The notes under the pieces are model-generated. The model saw only the letters and a program-made list of their open reading frames with translations. It was not told the origin of the DNA and did no database searches. From NCBI RefSeq assembly GCF_023375815.1, contig NZ_CP067412.1:682001-746000 (forward strand): a stretch of 64,000 nt of DNA, given 5' to 3'. The position numbers were made by a program, and so were the translations under genes. Below, piece by piece: positions 35,407-47,092 of the stretch; the first letter of the stretch is position 1; every line of letters begins with the position of its first letter. The stretch is from Pseudomonas sp. HS6. Lineage in GTDB: Bacteria; Pseudomonadota; Gammaproteobacteria; Pseudomonadales; Pseudomonadaceae.

Positions 35407-37512
35407 TTAAACGCCCGAAGCCTTGGCCGCTGCCACGTCTTTGATGGACAGTTTGATACGGCCGCGGTTGTCCACGTCCAGTACCAGCACTTCCACTTCC
35501 TGGCCTTCTTTCAGGATGTCGGTCACTTTCTCTACGCGAGCATCGCTCAGCATCGAGATGTGAACCAGACCGTCCTTGCCTGGCAGGATGTTGACGAATG
35601 CGCCGAAGTCGACGATGCGCTCAACCTTGCCGACGTAGATCTTGCCGATCTCGGCTTCTGCGGTGATGCCCAGAACGCGCTGACGTGCTGCTTCAGCCGC
35701 TTCCTTGGTTTCGCCGAAGATCTTGATCGAACCGTCGTCTTCGATGTCGATCGAAGCCTTGGTTTCTTCGCAGATCGCACGGATGGTCGCGCCACCTTTA
35801 CCGATAACGTCACGGATCTTGTCGGTGTCGATCTTCATCGCGATCATGGTCGGAGCGTTGGCCGACAGTTCGGTACGCGACTGGCCGATGATCTGGTTCA
35901 TCTGACCGAGGATGTTCAGGCGCGCTTCCAGGGCCTGGCCCAGAGCGATTTCCATGATCTCTTCGGTGATGCCCTTGATCTTGATGTCCATCTGCAGCGC
36001 GGTAACGCCTTTGGCAGTACCGGCTACTTTGAAGTCCATGTCGCCCAGGTGGTCTTCGTCACCCAGGATGTCGGTCAGAACAGCGAACTTCTCGCCTTCT
36101 TTAACCAGACCCATGGCGATACCGGCAACCGGTGCCTTCATCGGCACACCAGCGTCCATCAGGGCCAGGGAAGCGCCGCAAACGGAAGCCATCGAGCTCG
36201 AACCGTTGGATTCGGTGATTTCCGAAACCACACGGATGGTGTACGGGAACACGTCAGCGGCAGGCAGCATCGCCGAAACCGAACGACGGGCCAGACGGCC
36301 GTGACCGATTTCGCGACGACCGGCGCCACCCATGCGACCACACTCGCCCACCGAGAACGGAGGGAAGTTGTAGTGCAGCATGAACGGGTCTTTTTTCTCG
36401 CCTTCCAGGGTGTCCAGCAGCTGTGCGTCACGGGCGGTGCCCAGCGTCGCGACTACCAGAGCCTGGGTTTCGCCACGGGTGAACAGCGCCGAACCGTGAG
36501 TCTTCGGCAGAACGCCGACTTCGATGTTCAGCGGACGTACGGTGCGAGTGTCGCGGCCGTCGATACGTGGCTTGCCGTTAACGATGTTTTCGCGAACGGT
36601 GCGGTATTCGATTTCGCCGAATGCAGCTTTGACGTCGGAAGCCGAAGGCTGGCCTTCTTCACCGGACAGCTTGGCAACAACCTGATCCTTCAGCTCACCC
36701 AGGCGAGCGTAACGGTCGGCCTTGATGGTGATGGTGTAAGCCTGGGAGATCGCTTCGCCGAACTCGGCCCGGATAGCGCCCAGCAGTTCGGTGGCTTCTG
36801 GAGCAGGAGCCCAGGTCCAGGTTGGCTTGGCAGCTTCAGCGGCCAGTTCTTTGACTGCGTTGATCACAACCTGGAACTCGTCGTGAGCAAACAGTACCGC
36901 GCCCAGCATCTGGTCTTCGGTCAGCTCTTTGGCTTCCGATTCAACCATCAGCACGGCGTCAGAAGTACCGGCAACGACCATGTCCAGGCTCGAAGCAGCT
37001 TGCTGCTCGTAGGTCGGGTTCAGCAGGTAGCCGGTGCTTTCGTGGAAAGCAACGCGAGCGGCGCCGATCGGGCCGTCGAACGGAATGCCCGAGATCGCCA
37101 GGGCAGCCGAGGTACCGATCATCGCAGCGATGTCCGGATCGGTTTTCTTGCTGGTGGAAACGACGGTGCAGACAACCTGCACTTCGTTCATGAAGCCTTC
37201 TGGGAACAGCGGACGGATCGGACGGTCGATCAGTCGGGAAGTCAGGGTTTCTTTCTCGGAAGGACGGCCTTCACGCTTGAAGAAACCGCCAGGGATCTTA
37301 CCGGCAGCGTAAGTCTTTTCCTGGTAGTGAACGGACAGAGGGAAGAAACCCTTGCCCGGATCGGCTTGTTTTGCACCGACTACTGTCACCAATACGCTGA
37401 CGTCGTCGTCAACGGTGACCAATACTGCGCCGGAGGCCTGACGGGCGATACGGCCAGTCTCGAGGGTAACGGTCGACTGACCGAACTGGAATTTTTTGAT
37501 TACCGGGTTCAC
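35407..37512 (-). CDS. pnp: Polyribonucleotide nucleotidyltransferase (PNPase)
   Basis: Phosphorolytic 3'-5' exoribonuclease and degradosome partner. The 701 residues comprise two RNase PH-like domains linked by a helical domain (second core with [18 protein letters not shown] and the phosphate-binding region), then a KH domain ([16 protein letters not shown]) and an S1 domain ([26 protein letters not shown]). The start is GTG ([11 protein letters not shown]), supported by AGGTAGGA. Last gene of the nusA-infB-rpsO block; a structured leader lies in the 194 bases after rpsO. Confidence 0.97.
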   Translation of the reverse strand: MNPVIKKFQFGQSTVTLETGRIARQASGAVLVTVDDDVSVLVTVVGAKQADPGKGFFPLSVHYQEKTYAAGKIPGGFFKREGRPSEKETLTSRLIDRPIRPLFPEGFMNEVQVVCTVVSTSKKTDPDIAAMIGTSAALAISGIPFDGPIGAARVAFHESTGYLLNPTYEQQAASSLDMVVAGTSDAVLMVESEAKELTEDQMLGAVLFAHDEFQVVINAVKELAAEAAKPTWTWAPAPEATELLGAIRAEFGEAISQAYTITIKADRYARLGELKDQVVAKLSGEEGQPSASDVKAAFGEIEYRTVRENIVNGKPRIDGRDTRTVRPLNIEVGVLPKTHGSALFTRGETQALVVATLGTARDAQLLDTLEGEKKDPFMLHYNFPPFSVGECGRMGGAGRREIGHGRLARRSVSAMLPAADVFPYTIRVVSEITESNGSSSMASVCGASLALMDAGVPMKAPVAGIAMGLVKEGEKFAVLTDILGDEDHLGDMDFKVAGTAKGVTALQMDIKIKGITEEIMEIALGQALEARLNILGQMNQIIGQSRTELSANAPTMIAMKIDTDKIRDVIGKGGATIRAICEETKASIDIEDDGSIKIFGETKEAAEAARQRVLGITAEAEIGKIYVGKVERIVDFGAFVNILPGKDGLVHISMLSDARVEKVTDILKEGQEVEVLVLDVDNRGRIKLSIKDVAAAKASGV

Positions 37513-37630
37513 GGTGTCCTACCTTCTTTGTGGCTCTTGGGGGAACTGGTTTCTTGCGAAATTCTTGGGCAATGCCGGGAATCGGCCCGACGTCTGTCCG
37601 GGGTAAAACGTGTATCCAGATAAAACTTGA

Positions 37631-37674
37631 GGCTGGGAGCCTGCCATGCGCCAGCGGGAATCCCACTGACGCAC
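37631..37674 (-). promoter_or_regulatory. Stem-loops in the pnp leader, possible RNase III/PNPase autoregulation site
   Basis: On the minus strand, arms at 37646-37659 and 37660-37674 pair over about 14 positions including several G-U pairs, followed by a small 5-bp hairpin at 37631-37643. In E. coli the pnp leader carries a long stem cut by RNase III that permits PNPase to shut off its own mRNA; this position fits, but the function is inferred. Confidence 0.45.
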
Positions 37675-37706
37675 GACAGACAACCAACCTCTAGCGCAAT
37701 CGCTGA

Positions 37707-37976
37707 TTAGCGACGCAGACCCAGGCGAGCGATCAGAGCGCTGTAACGGCTCACGTCCTTGCCTTTCAGGTAGTCCAGCAGCTTGCGACGCTGGTTTACC
37801 ATGCGGATCAGACCACGACGGGAGTGGTGATCTTTACCGTTGGCCTTGAAGTGACCTTGCAGTTTGTTGATGTTGGCGGTCAGCAGTGCAACTTGCACTT
37901 CTGGCGAACCAGTGTCACCAACAGCTTGCTGGTAGTCAGCTACGATTTGAGCTTTTTCTTGAACGTCGAGAGCCAT
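37707..37976 (-). CDS. rpsO: 30S ribosomal protein S15
   Basis: The 89-residue 16S-rRNA-binding protein of the small subunit platform, of normal length and sequence ([46 protein letters not shown]). AAAGGA lies before the ATG. It sits between truB and pnp, the conserved gammaproteobacterial order. Two small hairpins just upstream may serve S15 autoregulation. Confidence 0.98.
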   Translation of the reverse strand: MALDVQEKAQIVADYQQAVGDTGSPEVQVALLTANINKLQGHFKANGKDHHSRRGLIRMVNQRRKLLDYLKGKDVSRYSALIARLGLRR

Positions 37977-37995
37977 GAGGCAATCCTTTTATCAG

Positions 37996-38041
37996 GAAAC
38001 TGTTTCAAAAACAGTTTCAACAGGCCAGGGACAAATCCCTG
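37996..38041 (-). promoter_or_regulatory. Hairpins in the rpsO leader
   Basis: A perfect 10-bp A/T-rich stem (GAAACTGTTT, 37996-38005, with 38009-38018, loop three bases) ends 20 bases before the rpsO ATG. A second short stem (AGGGA..TCCCT, about 38027-38040) lies next to it. The first could mask or present the ribosome site. S15 represses its own mRNA in other bacteria through a leader structure. Confidence 0.4.
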
Positions 38042-38091
38042 TATCTATAAATGAGTAGTGACCGTGCCTGTTAACAGCCACACTCGTTCGG

Positions 38092-39009
38092 TCATTCTGA
38101 CCGAATCAGTCGACGCGGCGCGATGCGCCCGTCTTCGCTCACTTCACCGATACCGATGAAGCGACCGTTATGATCCTGTACTCGCACCATGCCGAACTTC
38201 GGAGCATCCGGAGCACGTACCGGTTGGCCGTTGAGCCAGTAGAACGCACTGTGTTCCGAGAAGTGAAGCAGTGGCCAATCCAGCAGGCCACTGTCCGATG
38301 GCATCAGGAAGCGGTCGACTGCTTCGTTGCCGCCTTCGGCATGTACCGCTTCAAGCTCTTCGAGGGTCACGGTCTGCGCCAGGGTGAAAGGCCCGGCCTG
38401 GGTACGGCGCAATTCAGCGACGTACGCACCACAACCGAGTTGCTCACCGATATCCTCCACCAGGGTACGAATATAGGTGCCCTTGCTGCAATCCACCGCA
38501 AGACGCGCAGTATCGCCTTCGAAGGCCAGTAATTCCAAGCGCGCAATAGTAACAGAACGCGGTTCGCGCTCCACTACTTCGCCTGCACGGGCCAGCTTGT
38601 ACAGCGGCTGCCCATCACGCTTGAGAGCCGAGTACATCGGCGGTATCTGACTGATTTGACCGCGAAATGTCGGCAGAACCGCTTCAATGTCGGCCTGACC
38701 AACGGTCACCGGACGCTCCTGCAAAACCTCACCTTCAGCGTCTGCCGTGGTGGTGGTCTTGCCCAGTTGCGCCAGGGTTTCGTAACCCTTGTCGGAATCG
38801 AGCAGGTATTGCGAGAACTTGGTCGCCTCGCCAAAGCACAGCGGCAGCACGCCGGTGGCCAGCGGGTCGAGACTGCCGGTGTGTCCGGCCTTCTCGGCAT
38901 TGAGCAGCCAGCGAACCTTCTGCAACGCGGCGTTTGAGGTGAACCCCAGCGGCTTGTCGAGCAGGATGATGCCGCTGACGTTACGACGGATACGTTTGAC
39001 CTGAGCCAC
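38092..39009 (-). CDS. truB: tRNA pseudouridine(55) synthase TruB
   Basis: Makes pseudouridine 55 in the T loop of tRNAs. The 305-residue protein has the catalytic Asp in [23 protein letters not shown], the [18 protein letters not shown] segment, and the C-terminal PUA-like domain. The start is GTG 39009, with AAGGAG inside the end of rbfA, which gives the normal Pseudomonas length; an upstream extension to 39045 overlaps rbfA. rbfA ends five bases earlier. Confidence 0.96.
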   Translation of the reverse strand: MAQVKRIRRNVSGIILLDKPLGFTSNAALQKVRWLLNAEKAGHTGSLDPLATGVLPLCFGEATKFSQYLLDSDKGYETLAQLGKTTTTADAEGEVLQERPVTVGQADIEAVLPTFRGQISQIPPMYSALKRDGQPLYKLARAGEVVEREPRSVTIARLELLAFEGDTARLAVDCSKGTYIRTLVEDIGEQLGCGAYVAELRRTQAGPFTLAQTVTLEELEAVHAEGGNEAVDRFLMPSDSGLLDWPLLHFSEHSAFYWLNGQPVRAPDAPKFGMVRVQDHNGRFIGIGEVSEDGRIAPRRLIRSE

Positions 39010-39013
39010 CGAG

Positions 39014-39415
39014 TTACTCCTTGGTGTCTTCGGGTTCTGCCGCAACCACGTGCTGATTATCCTCAGCTACGGCGCGCTCGATCAGGGCCGACAGGTGCGC
39101 GCCACGCACGACGCTTTCGTCGTAGTGGAAATGCAATTGCGGCACGCTGCGCAGCTTCATCTCGCGGGCCAACTGCATGCGCAGGAAACCGGCGGCAGCG
39201 TTGAGCACCTTAATGCTTTGCGCGATGTCTTCAGCGTTGTCCTGCCCCATCACGGTGATGAAAATCTTCGCGTGACCGACGTCACGGCTGACTTCAACAG
39301 CGGTAATGGTGACCAGGCCGACGCGCGGATCTTTGACTTCACGACGGATCAGTTGGGCCAGCTCACGCTGCATCTGATCGCCGATACGTTGGGTACGGCT
39401 GTATTCTTTTGCCAT
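39014..39415 (-). CDS. rbfA: Ribosome-binding factor A
   Basis: Small KH-like protein (133 residues) that binds the 30S subunit during 16S rRNA maturation and is needed in the cold. Recognised by [32 protein letters not shown] and the ISxFVMG-like LHFHYDESV. The end of the gene supplies the ribosome site of truB. It follows infB after 159 bases. Confidence 0.96.
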   Translation of the reverse strand: MAKEYSRTQRIGDQMQRELAQLIRREVKDPRVGLVTITAVEVSRDVGHAKIFITVMGQDNAEDIAQSIKVLNAAAGFLRMQLAREMKLRSVPQLHFHYDESVVRGAHLSALIERAVAEDNQHVVAAEPEDTKE

Positions 39416-39469
39416 GATTTGTTACCTGTTACTGCCCAGCGGTGAAACCCGCAAGGTCTGAAAGCGGCA

Positions 39470-39503
39470 AACGCCCGGCCTGACAAAAGCCAGACCGGGC
39501 GTT
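39470..39503 (-). promoter_or_regulatory. Stable hairpin between infB and rbfA
   Basis: Arms AACGCCCGG and complement plus a CTG/CAG extension (39470-39482 and 39491-39503) enclose a short loop. No U tract follows on the minus strand, so it is more likely a processing or stability element than a full terminator. Confidence 0.45.
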
Positions 39504-39574
39504 GCGTTTAGAGTCCTGACGCCGTGCCGCGCATGTTCATGCGACGGCCCGACGTGGCCCTTGAAGTGCGCGAG

Positions 39575-42094
39575 TCAGAGGCTGCGAGCAACCTGAACCT
39601 TCTCGAAGACTTCGATCTTGTCACCGACTTTGACGTCGTTGTAGCTCTTCACGCCGATACCGCATTCCATGCCGGCACGTACTTCGGAAGCGTCATCCTT
39701 GAAGCGGCGCAGGGATTCCAGCTCGCCTTCGAAGATCACGATGTCTTCACGCAGTACACGGATCGGACGGTTACGGTGAACAGTACCCTCGATCACCATG
39801 CAGCCGGCGATAGCGCCGAACTTAGGCGAACGGAACACGTCACGTACTTCGGCCACACCGAGGATGTTCTCGCGAACATCGCTGCCAAGCATACCGGTCA
39901 GGGCTTTCTTGACGTCTTCGATGATGTCGTAGATTACGTTGTAGTAACGCATGTCCAGACCTTCCTGCTCGACGATCTTCCGTGCGCCGGCATCGGCACG
40001 CACGTTGAAGCCGAACAGTACAGCGTTGGAAGCCAGTGCCAGGTTGGCGTCGGATTCGGTAATACCACCGACACCGCCACCGACCACGCGCACTTGCACT
40101 TCGTCGTTGCCCAGGCCGTTCAGAGCGCCCTGCAATGCTTCCAGCGAACCACGGACGTCGGATTTGAGGACGATGTTGAGCGTCTTCTTCTCTGCCTGAC
40201 CCATGTTTTCGAAGATGTTTTCCAGCTTGCCGGCGTGAGCGCGAGCCAGTTTGACTTCGCGGAACTTGCCTTGACGGAACAGAGCCACTTCACGGGCTTT
40301 CTTCTCGTCGGCAACCACGCTCATCTCGTCGCCAGCATCAGGCGTACCGTCCAGGCCGAGGATCTCGACCGGAATGGCCGGGCCCGCTTCCTTGATCGGC
40401 TTGCCGTTCTCGTCGAGCATGGCGCGCACGCGGCCATAGTTCGAGCCGACCAGCACCATGTCGCCTTGGCGCAGGGTACCGTCTTGAACCAGAACGGTTG
40501 CAACCGGGCCACGACCTTTGTCGAGGCGCGATTCAACCACGACACCACGGCCAGGAGCCGACGGGGTCGCTTTCAGTTCGAGAACTTCAGCTTGCAGCAG
40601 AACAGCTTCGAGCAGCTCGTCCACGCCAGTACCGACTTTCGCCGAAACCGGTACGAACGGCGTATCACCGCCCCACTCTTCCGAAGTCACGCCGTGAACC
40701 GAGAGTTCGCTACGGATGCGATCGAGATCAGCGCCCGGCTTGTCGATCTTGTTCACCGCAACCACCAGCGGAACGCCAGCAGCAACAGCATGCTGAACGG
40801 CTTCGATGGTTTGTGGCATCACGCCGTCGTCCGCCGCCACCACCAGGATCACGATGTCGGTCGCCTTGGCACCACGGGCACGCATTGCGGTAAACGCGGC
40901 GTGACCCGGGGTGTCGAGGAACGTCACCATGCCACGGTCGGTTTCAACGTGGTATGCACCGATGTGCTGGGTGATGCCGCCGGCTTCGCCTGCAGCTACC
41001 TTGGCACGACGGATGTAGTCGAGCAGCGAGGTCTTACCGTGGTCAACGTGGCCCATTACGGTCACGACTGGAGCACGGGAGAACGACTCACCTTCAAACT
41101 TCAGGGACTCGGCCAGGGAATCTTCCAGGGCGGTGTCGCTGACCAGGGTCACTTTGTGGCCCAGTTCTTCGGCTACCAGCTGAGCAGTTTCCTGATCAAG
41201 CACCTGGTTGATGGTCGCTGGAGTACCCAGTTTGAACATGAACTTGATGATTTCAGCAGCCTTGACCGACATCTGATTGGCGAGATCGCCAACAGTGATG
41301 GTCTCGCCAATCTGCACATCACGCACGACAGGACCGGTAGGGTTCTGGAAACCGTGGGCGTTGCGTTTCTTCAGCTTGGCCTTGCCGCGACCGCCGCGAC
41401 GGAAGCCATCGCTTTCTTCGTCGGTAGTGCGTGGCGCCACACGTGGAGCCGGTGCCTTTTCCTTGACCGAAGCGCGATGCGGAGCGTTTTTGCGCTCGCC
41501 ATCGCCACTGCCACGACGGCTGTTGTCGTCGGCACGTGGTTTGTCCGGACGGCGCTGTTCGTCGCGCTTGCGAGCGTCGGCAGCTGGTGCTGCAGCCACA
41601 ACCGGTGCAGCTTCGCGCACAGGTTCAGCAGCTGGCGCAGTTGCGGCAACAGGCTCGGAAGTGGCGGTCGATGCAGCAGCAGGCTGGCGACGCGCTTCTT
41701 CTTCGGCGCGAACACGGGCTTCTTCTTCAGCCTTTTGACGGGCAGCATTTTCTACTGCGCGACGCTCATCCAGTTCACGCTTGCGCTCGGCTTCGATTTC
41801 TTCCGGGCTACGCTGTACGAAAACTTTCTTCTTGCGGACTTCAACGCTGATGCTTTTGCTGCCAGCCACACGCAGGGTGCTGGTGGTTTTACGCTGCAGC
41901 GTGATCTTGCGTGGTTCTTCCACTTTCGCCTTGTGGCTGCTCTTCAAGTGAGTCAGCAGGGATTGCTTCTCACTGTCAGTCACATGTTCTTCGGCGGCGG
42001 TGTGCGGCAGACCTGCCTCACGCATCTGCTGCAACAGGCGCTCTACCGGTGTTTTGACCTCATCGGCCAGTTGTTTCACCGTGACTTGCGTCAT
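39575..42094 (-). CDS. infB: Translation initiation factor IF-2
   Basis: GTPase that places initiator tRNA on the 30S subunit. In 839 residues there is an N-terminal IF2_N module, a long charged and Ala/Glu/Arg-rich linker (about 85-250), the G domain ([21 protein letters not shown]) from about 340, then domains II-IV. GAGGAG is eight bases before the ATG. The complementary strand has an open frame of similar length, which is a GC artefact. Confidence 0.98.
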   Translation of the reverse strand: MTQVTVKQLADEVKTPVERLLQQMREAGLPHTAAEEHVTDSEKQSLLTHLKSSHKAKVEEPRKITLQRKTTSTLRVAGSKSISVEVRKKKVFVQRSPEEIEAERKRELDERRAVENAARQKAEEEARVRAEEEARRQPAAASTATSEPVAATAPAAEPVREAAPVVAAAPAADARKRDEQRRPDKPRADDNSRRGSGDGERKNAPHRASVKEKAPAPRVAPRTTDEESDGFRRGGRGKAKLKKRNAHGFQNPTGPVVRDVQIGETITVGDLANQMSVKAAEIIKFMFKLGTPATINQVLDQETAQLVAEELGHKVTLVSDTALEDSLAESLKFEGESFSRAPVVTVMGHVDHGKTSLLDYIRRAKVAAGEAGGITQHIGAYHVETDRGMVTFLDTPGHAAFTAMRARGAKATDIVILVVAADDGVMPQTIEAVQHAVAAGVPLVVAVNKIDKPGADLDRIRSELSVHGVTSEEWGGDTPFVPVSAKVGTGVDELLEAVLLQAEVLELKATPSAPGRGVVVESRLDKGRGPVATVLVQDGTLRQGDMVLVGSNYGRVRAMLDENGKPIKEAGPAIPVEILGLDGTPDAGDEMSVVADEKKAREVALFRQGKFREVKLARAHAGKLENIFENMGQAEKKTLNIVLKSDVRGSLEALQGALNGLGNDEVQVRVVGGGVGGITESDANLALASNAVLFGFNVRADAGARKIVEQEGLDMRYYNVIYDIIEDVKKALTGMLGSDVRENILGVAEVRDVFRSPKFGAIAGCMVIEGTVHRNRPIRVLREDIVIFEGELESLRRFKDDASEVRAGMECGIGVKSYNDVKVGDKIEVFEKVQVARSL

Positions 42095-42121
42095 GCATTT
42101 CTCTCCTCAGGCCGCGCCTAA

Positions 42122-43603
42122 TTACTCGAACCAGTGGGCTCGGGCGGCCATGATCAACTTGCCGGCACGATCATCGTCAATGCCGTCGATGTCGAGCAGG
42201 TCGTCAATAGACTGCTCGGCCAGGTCTTCGCGGGTAATTACGCCGCGCACCGCCAGTTCCATCGCCAAATCCTTGTCCATACCCTCAAGCGAGAGCAGGT
42301 CTTCGGCCGGATGGGCGTCTGCCAGCTTTTCCTCAGTAGCGATGGCTTTGGTCAACAAACGATCCTTGGCACGAGCGCGAAGCTCGTTGACGGTATCTTC
42401 GTCAAAGCCGTCGATGTTGAGCATTTCTTCCAACGGTACGTAGGCAATCTCTTCCAGGCTGGTGAAACCTTCATCTACCAGCACCTGTGCCAGATCTTCG
42501 TCGACTTCCAGCTCGTCGATGAAGTTGCGCAGGATGTCGCCGGTTTCTGCTTGCTGCTTAGCCTGGATGTCCGATTCGGTCATCACGTTCAGGGTCCAGC
42601 CAGTCAACTGGCTCGCCAGACGCACGTTCTGACCACCACGACCGATGGCCTGAGCCAGATTGTCTGCGCCAACGGCGATGTCCATGGCGTGGGCATCTTC
42701 GTCAACGATGATGGCCGCCACTTCTGCCGGCGACATGGCATTGATCACGAACTGCGCCGGATTGTCGTCCCACAGGACGATATCGACACGCTCGCCACCC
42801 AACTCGCCCGACACGGCCTGGACGCGCGAACCGCGCATACCAATGCACGCGCCCTGCGGGTCGATGCGTTTGTCCTTGGAGCGGACAGCGATCTTGGCGC
42901 GCGAACCCGGATCACGGGAAGCGGCCATGACTTCGATGAGGCCTTCGGCGATTTCCGGCACTTCGATACGGAACAGCTCGATCAGCATTTCCGGCGCAGT
43001 ACGCGACAGGATCAGCTGAGGGCCACGGTTCTCGGTGCGGATTTCCTTGAGCAGCGCACGCAGACGCACGCCAACACGGAAGGTTTCGCGAGAAATGATG
43101 TCTTCGCGGGCCAGCAACGCTTCAGCGTTATTACCCAGGTCGACGATCACGTTGTCGCGGGTCACTTTTTTCACGGTGCCGGAGATGATTTCTCCCAGGC
43201 GCTCGCGATAAGCGTCGACCACTTGAGCGCGCTCGGCTTCGCGCACTTTCTGCACGATGACCTGCTTGGCGGTCTGCGCAGCAATGCGGCCGAATTCGAT
43301 GGATTCGATCTTTTCTTCGACGACGTCACCGACCTTGGCGCCAGGATGCGTTTCAGCAACCTTGCTCGGCCAGGTTTCGATGGCCGGATCATCGAGATCA
43401 TTCTCTTCAACGACCGTCCAGCGACGGAAAGTTTCGTAAGAACCGGTGTGGCGGTTGATTTCCACACGCAGATCAACTTCGTCTTCAAAACGCTTTTTGG
43501 TAGCAGTGGCCAGAGCCAGCTCCAGCGCTTCAAAAATTACGCTTGCCGGTACGCCCTTTTCATTGGATACCGACTCAACAACCAGCAGTACTTCTTTGCT
43601 CAT
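42122..43603 (-). CDS. nusA: Transcription termination/antitermination factor NusA
   Basis: RNA polymerase-binding factor that modulates pausing, termination and antitermination. 493 residues: N-terminal domain ([19 protein letters not shown]), S1 domain ([23 protein letters not shown]), two KH domains ([44 protein letters not shown]) and two C-terminal acidic repeats typical of gammaproteobacteria. I took the ATG at 43603 because it matches the family start and has GAGG upstream; the frame opens 21 bases earlier. Confidence 0.98.
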   Translation of the reverse strand: MSKEVLLVVESVSNEKGVPASVIFEALELALATATKKRFEDEVDLRVEINRHTGSYETFRRWTVVEENDLDDPAIETWPSKVAETHPGAKVGDVVEEKIESIEFGRIAAQTAKQVIVQKVREAERAQVVDAYRERLGEIISGTVKKVTRDNVIVDLGNNAEALLAREDIISRETFRVGVRLRALLKEIRTENRGPQLILSRTAPEMLIELFRIEVPEIAEGLIEVMAASRDPGSRAKIAVRSKDKRIDPQGACIGMRGSRVQAVSGELGGERVDIVLWDDNPAQFVINAMSPAEVAAIIVDEDAHAMDIAVGADNLAQAIGRGGQNVRLASQLTGWTLNVMTESDIQAKQQAETGDILRNFIDELEVDEDLAQVLVDEGFTSLEEIAYVPLEEMLNIDGFDEDTVNELRARAKDRLLTKAIATEEKLADAHPAEDLLSLEGMDKDLAMELAVRGVITREDLAEQSIDDLLDIDGIDDDRAGKLIMAARAHWFE

Positions 43604-43650
43604 CGTACGCCTCGCCTTTCGCAAGCCATTGGATCCGCGGGATCCGCGTC

Positions 43651-44109
43651 TCAGTCAAAACTGGGAATAATGTTGGCCTTGTCGATCATATCGATCGGCA
43701 ACAGGAACTCATGGTCATCTACCTGCACCACGACATCCTGTTCTTCTACACCGCGCAGAAGGCCCTGAAAGTTGCGTCGTCCTTCAAAAGGCGAGCGCAG
43801 CTTGATCTTCACTTGTTCACCGACATATTTGGCAAACTGCTCAAGAGTGAACAGTGGGCGTTCCATGCCTGGCGAGGAAACTTCAAGGGTGTATTCAACG
43901 GATATCGGATCTTCAACATCCAGCACACCGCTGATCTGACGGCTGACGATGGCGCAATCGTCCACCAGTACGCCGCCTTCCTTATCGATATAAACGCGCA
44001 ACATTGAGTGGCGACCTTGAGCCGAAAACTCAATACCCCAGCATTCATAGCCTAGGGCCACGACCACCGGGGCCAGCAAGGCCTGCAACTCTTCTAGCTT
44101 GCTCGACAC
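43651..44109 (-). CDS. rimP: Ribosome maturation factor RimP
   Basis: 152-residue factor needed for 30S assembly. Typical core: [44 protein letters not shown] and the C-terminal SH3-like domain. The start is GTG 44109 with GAGGGGG five bases upstream; the longer frame to 44172 would cross a terminator hairpin and is unlikely. First protein gene of the rimP-nusA-infB operon. Confidence 0.95.
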   Translation of the reverse strand: MSSKLEELQALLAPVVVALGYECWGIEFSAQGRHSMLRVYIDKEGGVLVDDCAIVSRQISGVLDVEDPISVEYTLEVSSPGMERPLFTLEQFAKYVGEQVKIKLRSPFEGRRNFQGLLRGVEEQDVVVQVDDHEFLLPIDMIDKANIIPSFD

Positions 44110-44148
44110 CTGAACCCCCTCGTGCATGTATGTGCATGCTATGCAAAA

Positions 44149-44172
44149 TAAAAAAATGGGCGAAACGCCCAT
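44149..44172 (-). terminator. Second terminator between tRNA-fMet and rimP
   Basis: A perfect 7-bp stem (ATGGGCG and its complement) with a three-base loop, followed on the minus strand by seven T residues, only 40 bases before the rimP start. It lies inside the presumed leader of the rimP-nusA-infB operon and could act as an attenuator. Confidence 0.8.
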
Positions 44173-44214
44173 CCTTGAAACGCCGTCGAACAGCGGCGTT
44201 GAAAGTGTCCAGCT

Positions 44215-44239
44215 AACAAAAAGCCCCTTAAAAGGGGCT
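44215..44239 (-). terminator. Terminator after tRNA-fMet
   Basis: An 8-bp stem (AGCCCCTT and its complement) with a two-base loop and TTTTTG on the minus strand, directly downstream of the initiator tRNA gene. Confidence 0.85.
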
Positions 44240-44247
44240 CCTTAAAC

Positions 44248-44324
<77 letters not shown>

Positions 44325-44421
44325 ACAAAGCTGGGGCGGAAGTATACGACCGATCCCCAGTAGGGTCAATGTAACCTTCCACCTGCAAGAAAGCCCGCAA
44401 CAGCGGGCTCTCCTGACTAAT

Positions 44422-44507
44422 TGGTACCGAGAAGGGGACTCGAACCCCTACACCCTATGGGCACAACCACCTCAAGGTTGCGTGTCTACCAATTCCACCA
44501 CCTCGGC
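44422..44507 (-). tRNA. tRNA-Leu (anticodon GAG)
   Basis: An 86-base class II tRNA with encoded CCA, acceptor GCCGAGG, anticodon loop CTTGAGG, a long variable arm (TGCCCATAGGGTG) and T arm TAGGGG-TTCGAGT-CCCCTT. It lies between secG and tRNA-fMet. Confidence 0.95.
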
Positions 44508-44529
44508 AATACTACGTTTGAAACCCTTC

Positions 44530-44913
44530 TTACTTCTGCTCTTGAGCTGGAGGTACGTCAGTCGCTGGAGTAGCCGACTTTTGCTCTTGAAGCACCGGAA
44601 CATCATCAGAAGCCGGTTGTTGCTTTGGAACTTCCAACACTGCCGGGTTTGGCAAACCTGCCTGAGTCAGCTGATGAGCCTTCTCTTTAGCAAAGTATCC
44701 TAACCCCAAGCTGGTTATGAAGAAACCGGCGGCAAGTATAGCAGTAAACTTACTAAGAAAGGTAGAGGAACCTTGGCTTCCGAACACAGTATTTGAAGCA
44801 CCTGCTCCGAAAGACGCGCCAGCGTCCGCACCCTTACCCTGCTGCAGCAAAACCAGAGCAACTACGCCCAATGCACCCAGCAGATGAAAAACGACTACGA
44901 CTGTTTCCAGCAT
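44530..44913 (-). CDS. secG: Preprotein translocase subunit SecG
   Basis: Small subunit of the SecYEG channel. 127 residues with two helices ([22 protein letters not shown] and [19 protein letters not shown]) around the conserved [17 protein letters not shown] loop, then a Pro/Gln/Glu-rich tail that is long for the family. The ATG at 44913, five bases after the tpiA stop, fits the family start though its ribosome site (GGGA) is weak. Confidence 0.95.
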   Translation of the reverse strand: MLETVVVVFHLLGALGVVALVLLQQGKGADAGASFGAGASNTVFGSQGSSTFLSKFTAILAAGFFITSLGLGYFAKEKAHQLTQAGLPNPAVLEVPKQQPASDDVPVLQEQKSATPATDVPPAQEQK

Positions 44914-44917
44914 TTTT

Positions 44918-45673
44918 TCAGTTTCCCGCGGCGCGACAGATCGCACCGAACTCATCTGCATTCAGGGAAGCTCCACCAATGAGCCCCCCATCGATATCCG
45001 GCATGCCGAACAGTTCGACCGCATTGGCCGCCTTCACGCTGCCGCCGTATAGAAGCCGCACACCTCGTGCGACTTCAGAATTCTCTGCCGCCAACTGCTC
45101 GCGAATGGCCTTATGCACATCCTGAGCCTGTTGCGGCGTTGCAGTCAGCCCGGTACCAATGGCCCAGACCGGCTCGTAAGCGATCACTGCATTGGCAAAA
45201 GCACCGACGCCCAGCTCCTCTATGATACTGCCCAGCTGACGCCCGACAACCTCAAGAGTTTTTCCAGCTTCGCGCTGTTCCAGGGTCTCCCCTACACACA
45301 ACACCGGAATCAAGCCACATGCCTGTGCCGCTGCGAACTTGCGATTCAGCATCCCGTCTCGCTCGCCCATGACCTGACGGCGTTCGGAGTGCCCGACAAG
45401 CACCAGGGAACAACCTGCATCCACCAACTGACTCGGTGCAACCTCACCAGTCAATGCACCTTGCATCGATTCCACCGCAGAGTTCTGCGCGCCGACCGAA
45501 ATCGACTTTCCTTTCAAGCCATCAATCACTTGATTGATATGCAGACAAGGCGGGAATACCGCGACATCAACACCGCTTGGCAAGGCCAGATGACGAAGGC
45601 CGTTGATCAGCTCAGCGACGCTGGCGCGGGTACCGTGCATCTTCCAGTTACCAGCTACCATAGGGCGACGCAT
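44918..45673 (-). CDS. tpiA: Triosephosphate isomerase
   Basis: Interconverts dihydroxyacetone phosphate and glyceraldehyde 3-phosphate. 251 residues with N-terminal VAGNWKMHG, catalytic His in [10 protein letters not shown], catalytic Glu in [11 protein letters not shown] and the phosphate loop ([11 protein letters not shown]). Its neighbours glmM and secG are the usual ones in Pseudomonas. Confidence 0.97.
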   Translation of the reverse strand: MRRPMVAGNWKMHGTRASVAELINGLRHLALPSGVDVAVFPPCLHINQVIDGLKGKSISVGAQNSAVESMQGALTGEVAPSQLVDAGCSLVLVGHSERRQVMGERDGMLNRKFAAAQACGLIPVLCVGETLEQREAGKTLEVVGRQLGSIIEELGVGAFANAVIAYEPVWAIGTGLTATPQQAQDVHKAIREQLAAENSEVARGVRLLYGGSVKAANAVELFGMPDIDGGLIGGASLNADEFGAICRAAGN

Positions 45674-45738
45674 GCTGTACCTCGTCGGTCAAAGTGGGCG
45701 CAGATGTTACCCAACACAATCATGGCTGGCAAGCCGTA

Positions 45739-47076
45739 TCAGGCAGAAACTTCAGTTACCAGTTTTGCCAGTTCTTCGGCATAGCTGCGAACCTGTGCTT
45801 CATCCTCGCCTTCGACCATGACACGCACCAGAGGCTCTGTCCCGGACTTGCGCAGAAGCACACGCCCACGCCCCGCCATCGCCTCGGTTACACGCCTGCT
45901 GGCTTCCTTGACAGCCGGGTGATCAAGCGGACTGTCGCCACCGCCGAAACGCACATTGATCAGCACCTGAGGACACTTGCGCAGCGCCTGACGGGTTTGC
46001 GCCAGACCTTCGTTGCGGGTTTTCAGCGCCATCAACACCTGCAACGCTGCGATGATCGCATCGCCAGTCGTGGTGTGGTTGAAGCAGACGACATGCCCGG
46101 AGTTCTCGCCCCCTACCAGCCAATCGCGCTCCAGCAACTCGGCAATCACATAACGGTCGCCGACATTCGCGCGCACAAAAGGAATACCCAGATCAGCCAG
46201 GGCCAACTCCAGACCCAGGTTGCTCATCAGCGTACCGACCACGCCCCCCTGCAACTTGCCGCGCTCATGCAGATCGCGCGCGATGATGAAAATCAGCTCA
46301 TCGCCATCAACAACCGCACCGGTGTGATCAACCATCAACACCCGGTCACCATCGCCATCGAAAGCGATACCCAGGTCGGCGTGCTCGGAAAGCACCGCCG
46401 CCTGCAACGGCCCCATGTGCGTCGAGCCACAGTTGTCGTTGATGTTCAGGCCGTTGGGCTGGGCAGACAACACCACAACCTCGGCGCCCAACTCACGAAA
46501 GACGCTCGGCGCGACCTTGTAGGTTGCTCCGTGCGCGCAGTCGATTACGATCTTGAGACCGGCAAAACTGGTGTTGGTCGGCACGCTACTCTTGCAGAAT
46601 TCAATGTATCGACCGGACGCATCATTGATTCGCGAGACCTTGCCGATCTTACTCGACTCGACGACTGTCATTGGAGTATCGAGCAGCTCTTCGATCATCA
46701 GCTCCAGCTCATCCGGCAACTTGGTGCCGCGACCGGAGAAAAACTTGATGCCGTTATCGTCGTGAGGATTGTGCGAAGCACTGATCACGATACCGGCCTC
46801 AGCCTGGAATGTGCGCGACAGGTATGCGATAGCAGGCGTCGGCATCGGCCCGAGCAGCATCACGTCGGCACCTGCCGAGGTGAGGCCAGCTTCCAGAGCC
46901 GACTCGAACATATAACCGGAGATTCGCGTGTCCTTGCCAACGAGCACCTTGCAGGCGCCCATTTTTCGGAATGCCATACCGGCAGCCCAGCCGAGCTTGA
47001 GCATGAAGTCCGGAGTAATCGGGTATTCACCGACACGACCACGAATGCCGTCGGTACCAAAATATTTCTTGCTCAT
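45739..47076 (-). CDS. glmM: Phosphoglucosamine mutase
   Basis: Converts glucosamine 6-phosphate to glucosamine 1-phosphate for UDP-GlcNAc, the precursor of peptidoglycan and LPS. 445 residues, catalytic phosphoserine S101 in [16 protein letters not shown], metal-binding loop [13 protein letters not shown], and sugar-binding GGENSGH. It starts 16 bases after folP, probably in the ftsH-folP-glmM-tpiA-secG transcription unit. Confidence 0.97.
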   Translation of the reverse strand: MSKKYFGTDGIRGRVGEYPITPDFMLKLGWAAGMAFRKMGACKVLVGKDTRISGYMFESALEAGLTSAGADVMLLGPMPTPAIAYLSRTFQAEAGIVISASHNPHDDNGIKFFSGRGTKLPDELELMIEELLDTPMTVVESSKIGKVSRINDASGRYIEFCKSSVPTNTSFAGLKIVIDCAHGATYKVAPSVFRELGAEVVVLSAQPNGLNINDNCGSTHMGPLQAAVLSEHADLGIAFDGDGDRVLMVDHTGAVVDGDELIFIIARDLHERGKLQGGVVGTLMSNLGLELALADLGIPFVRANVGDRYVIAELLERDWLVGGENSGHVVCFNHTTTGDAIIAALQVLMALKTRNEGLAQTRQALRKCPQVLINVRFGGGDSPLDHPAVKEASRRVTEAMAGRGRVLLRKSGTEPLVRVMVEGEDEAQVRSYAEELAKLVTEVSA

Positions 47077-47092
47077 AAGTGCTCCATCATTC

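Noticed and set aside
39524..42121. 865-residue plus-strand open frame opposite infB
   Set aside because: It mirrors infB almost exactly, has no family motif or ribosome site, and its residue composition is that of antisense high-GC codons. infB is certain.
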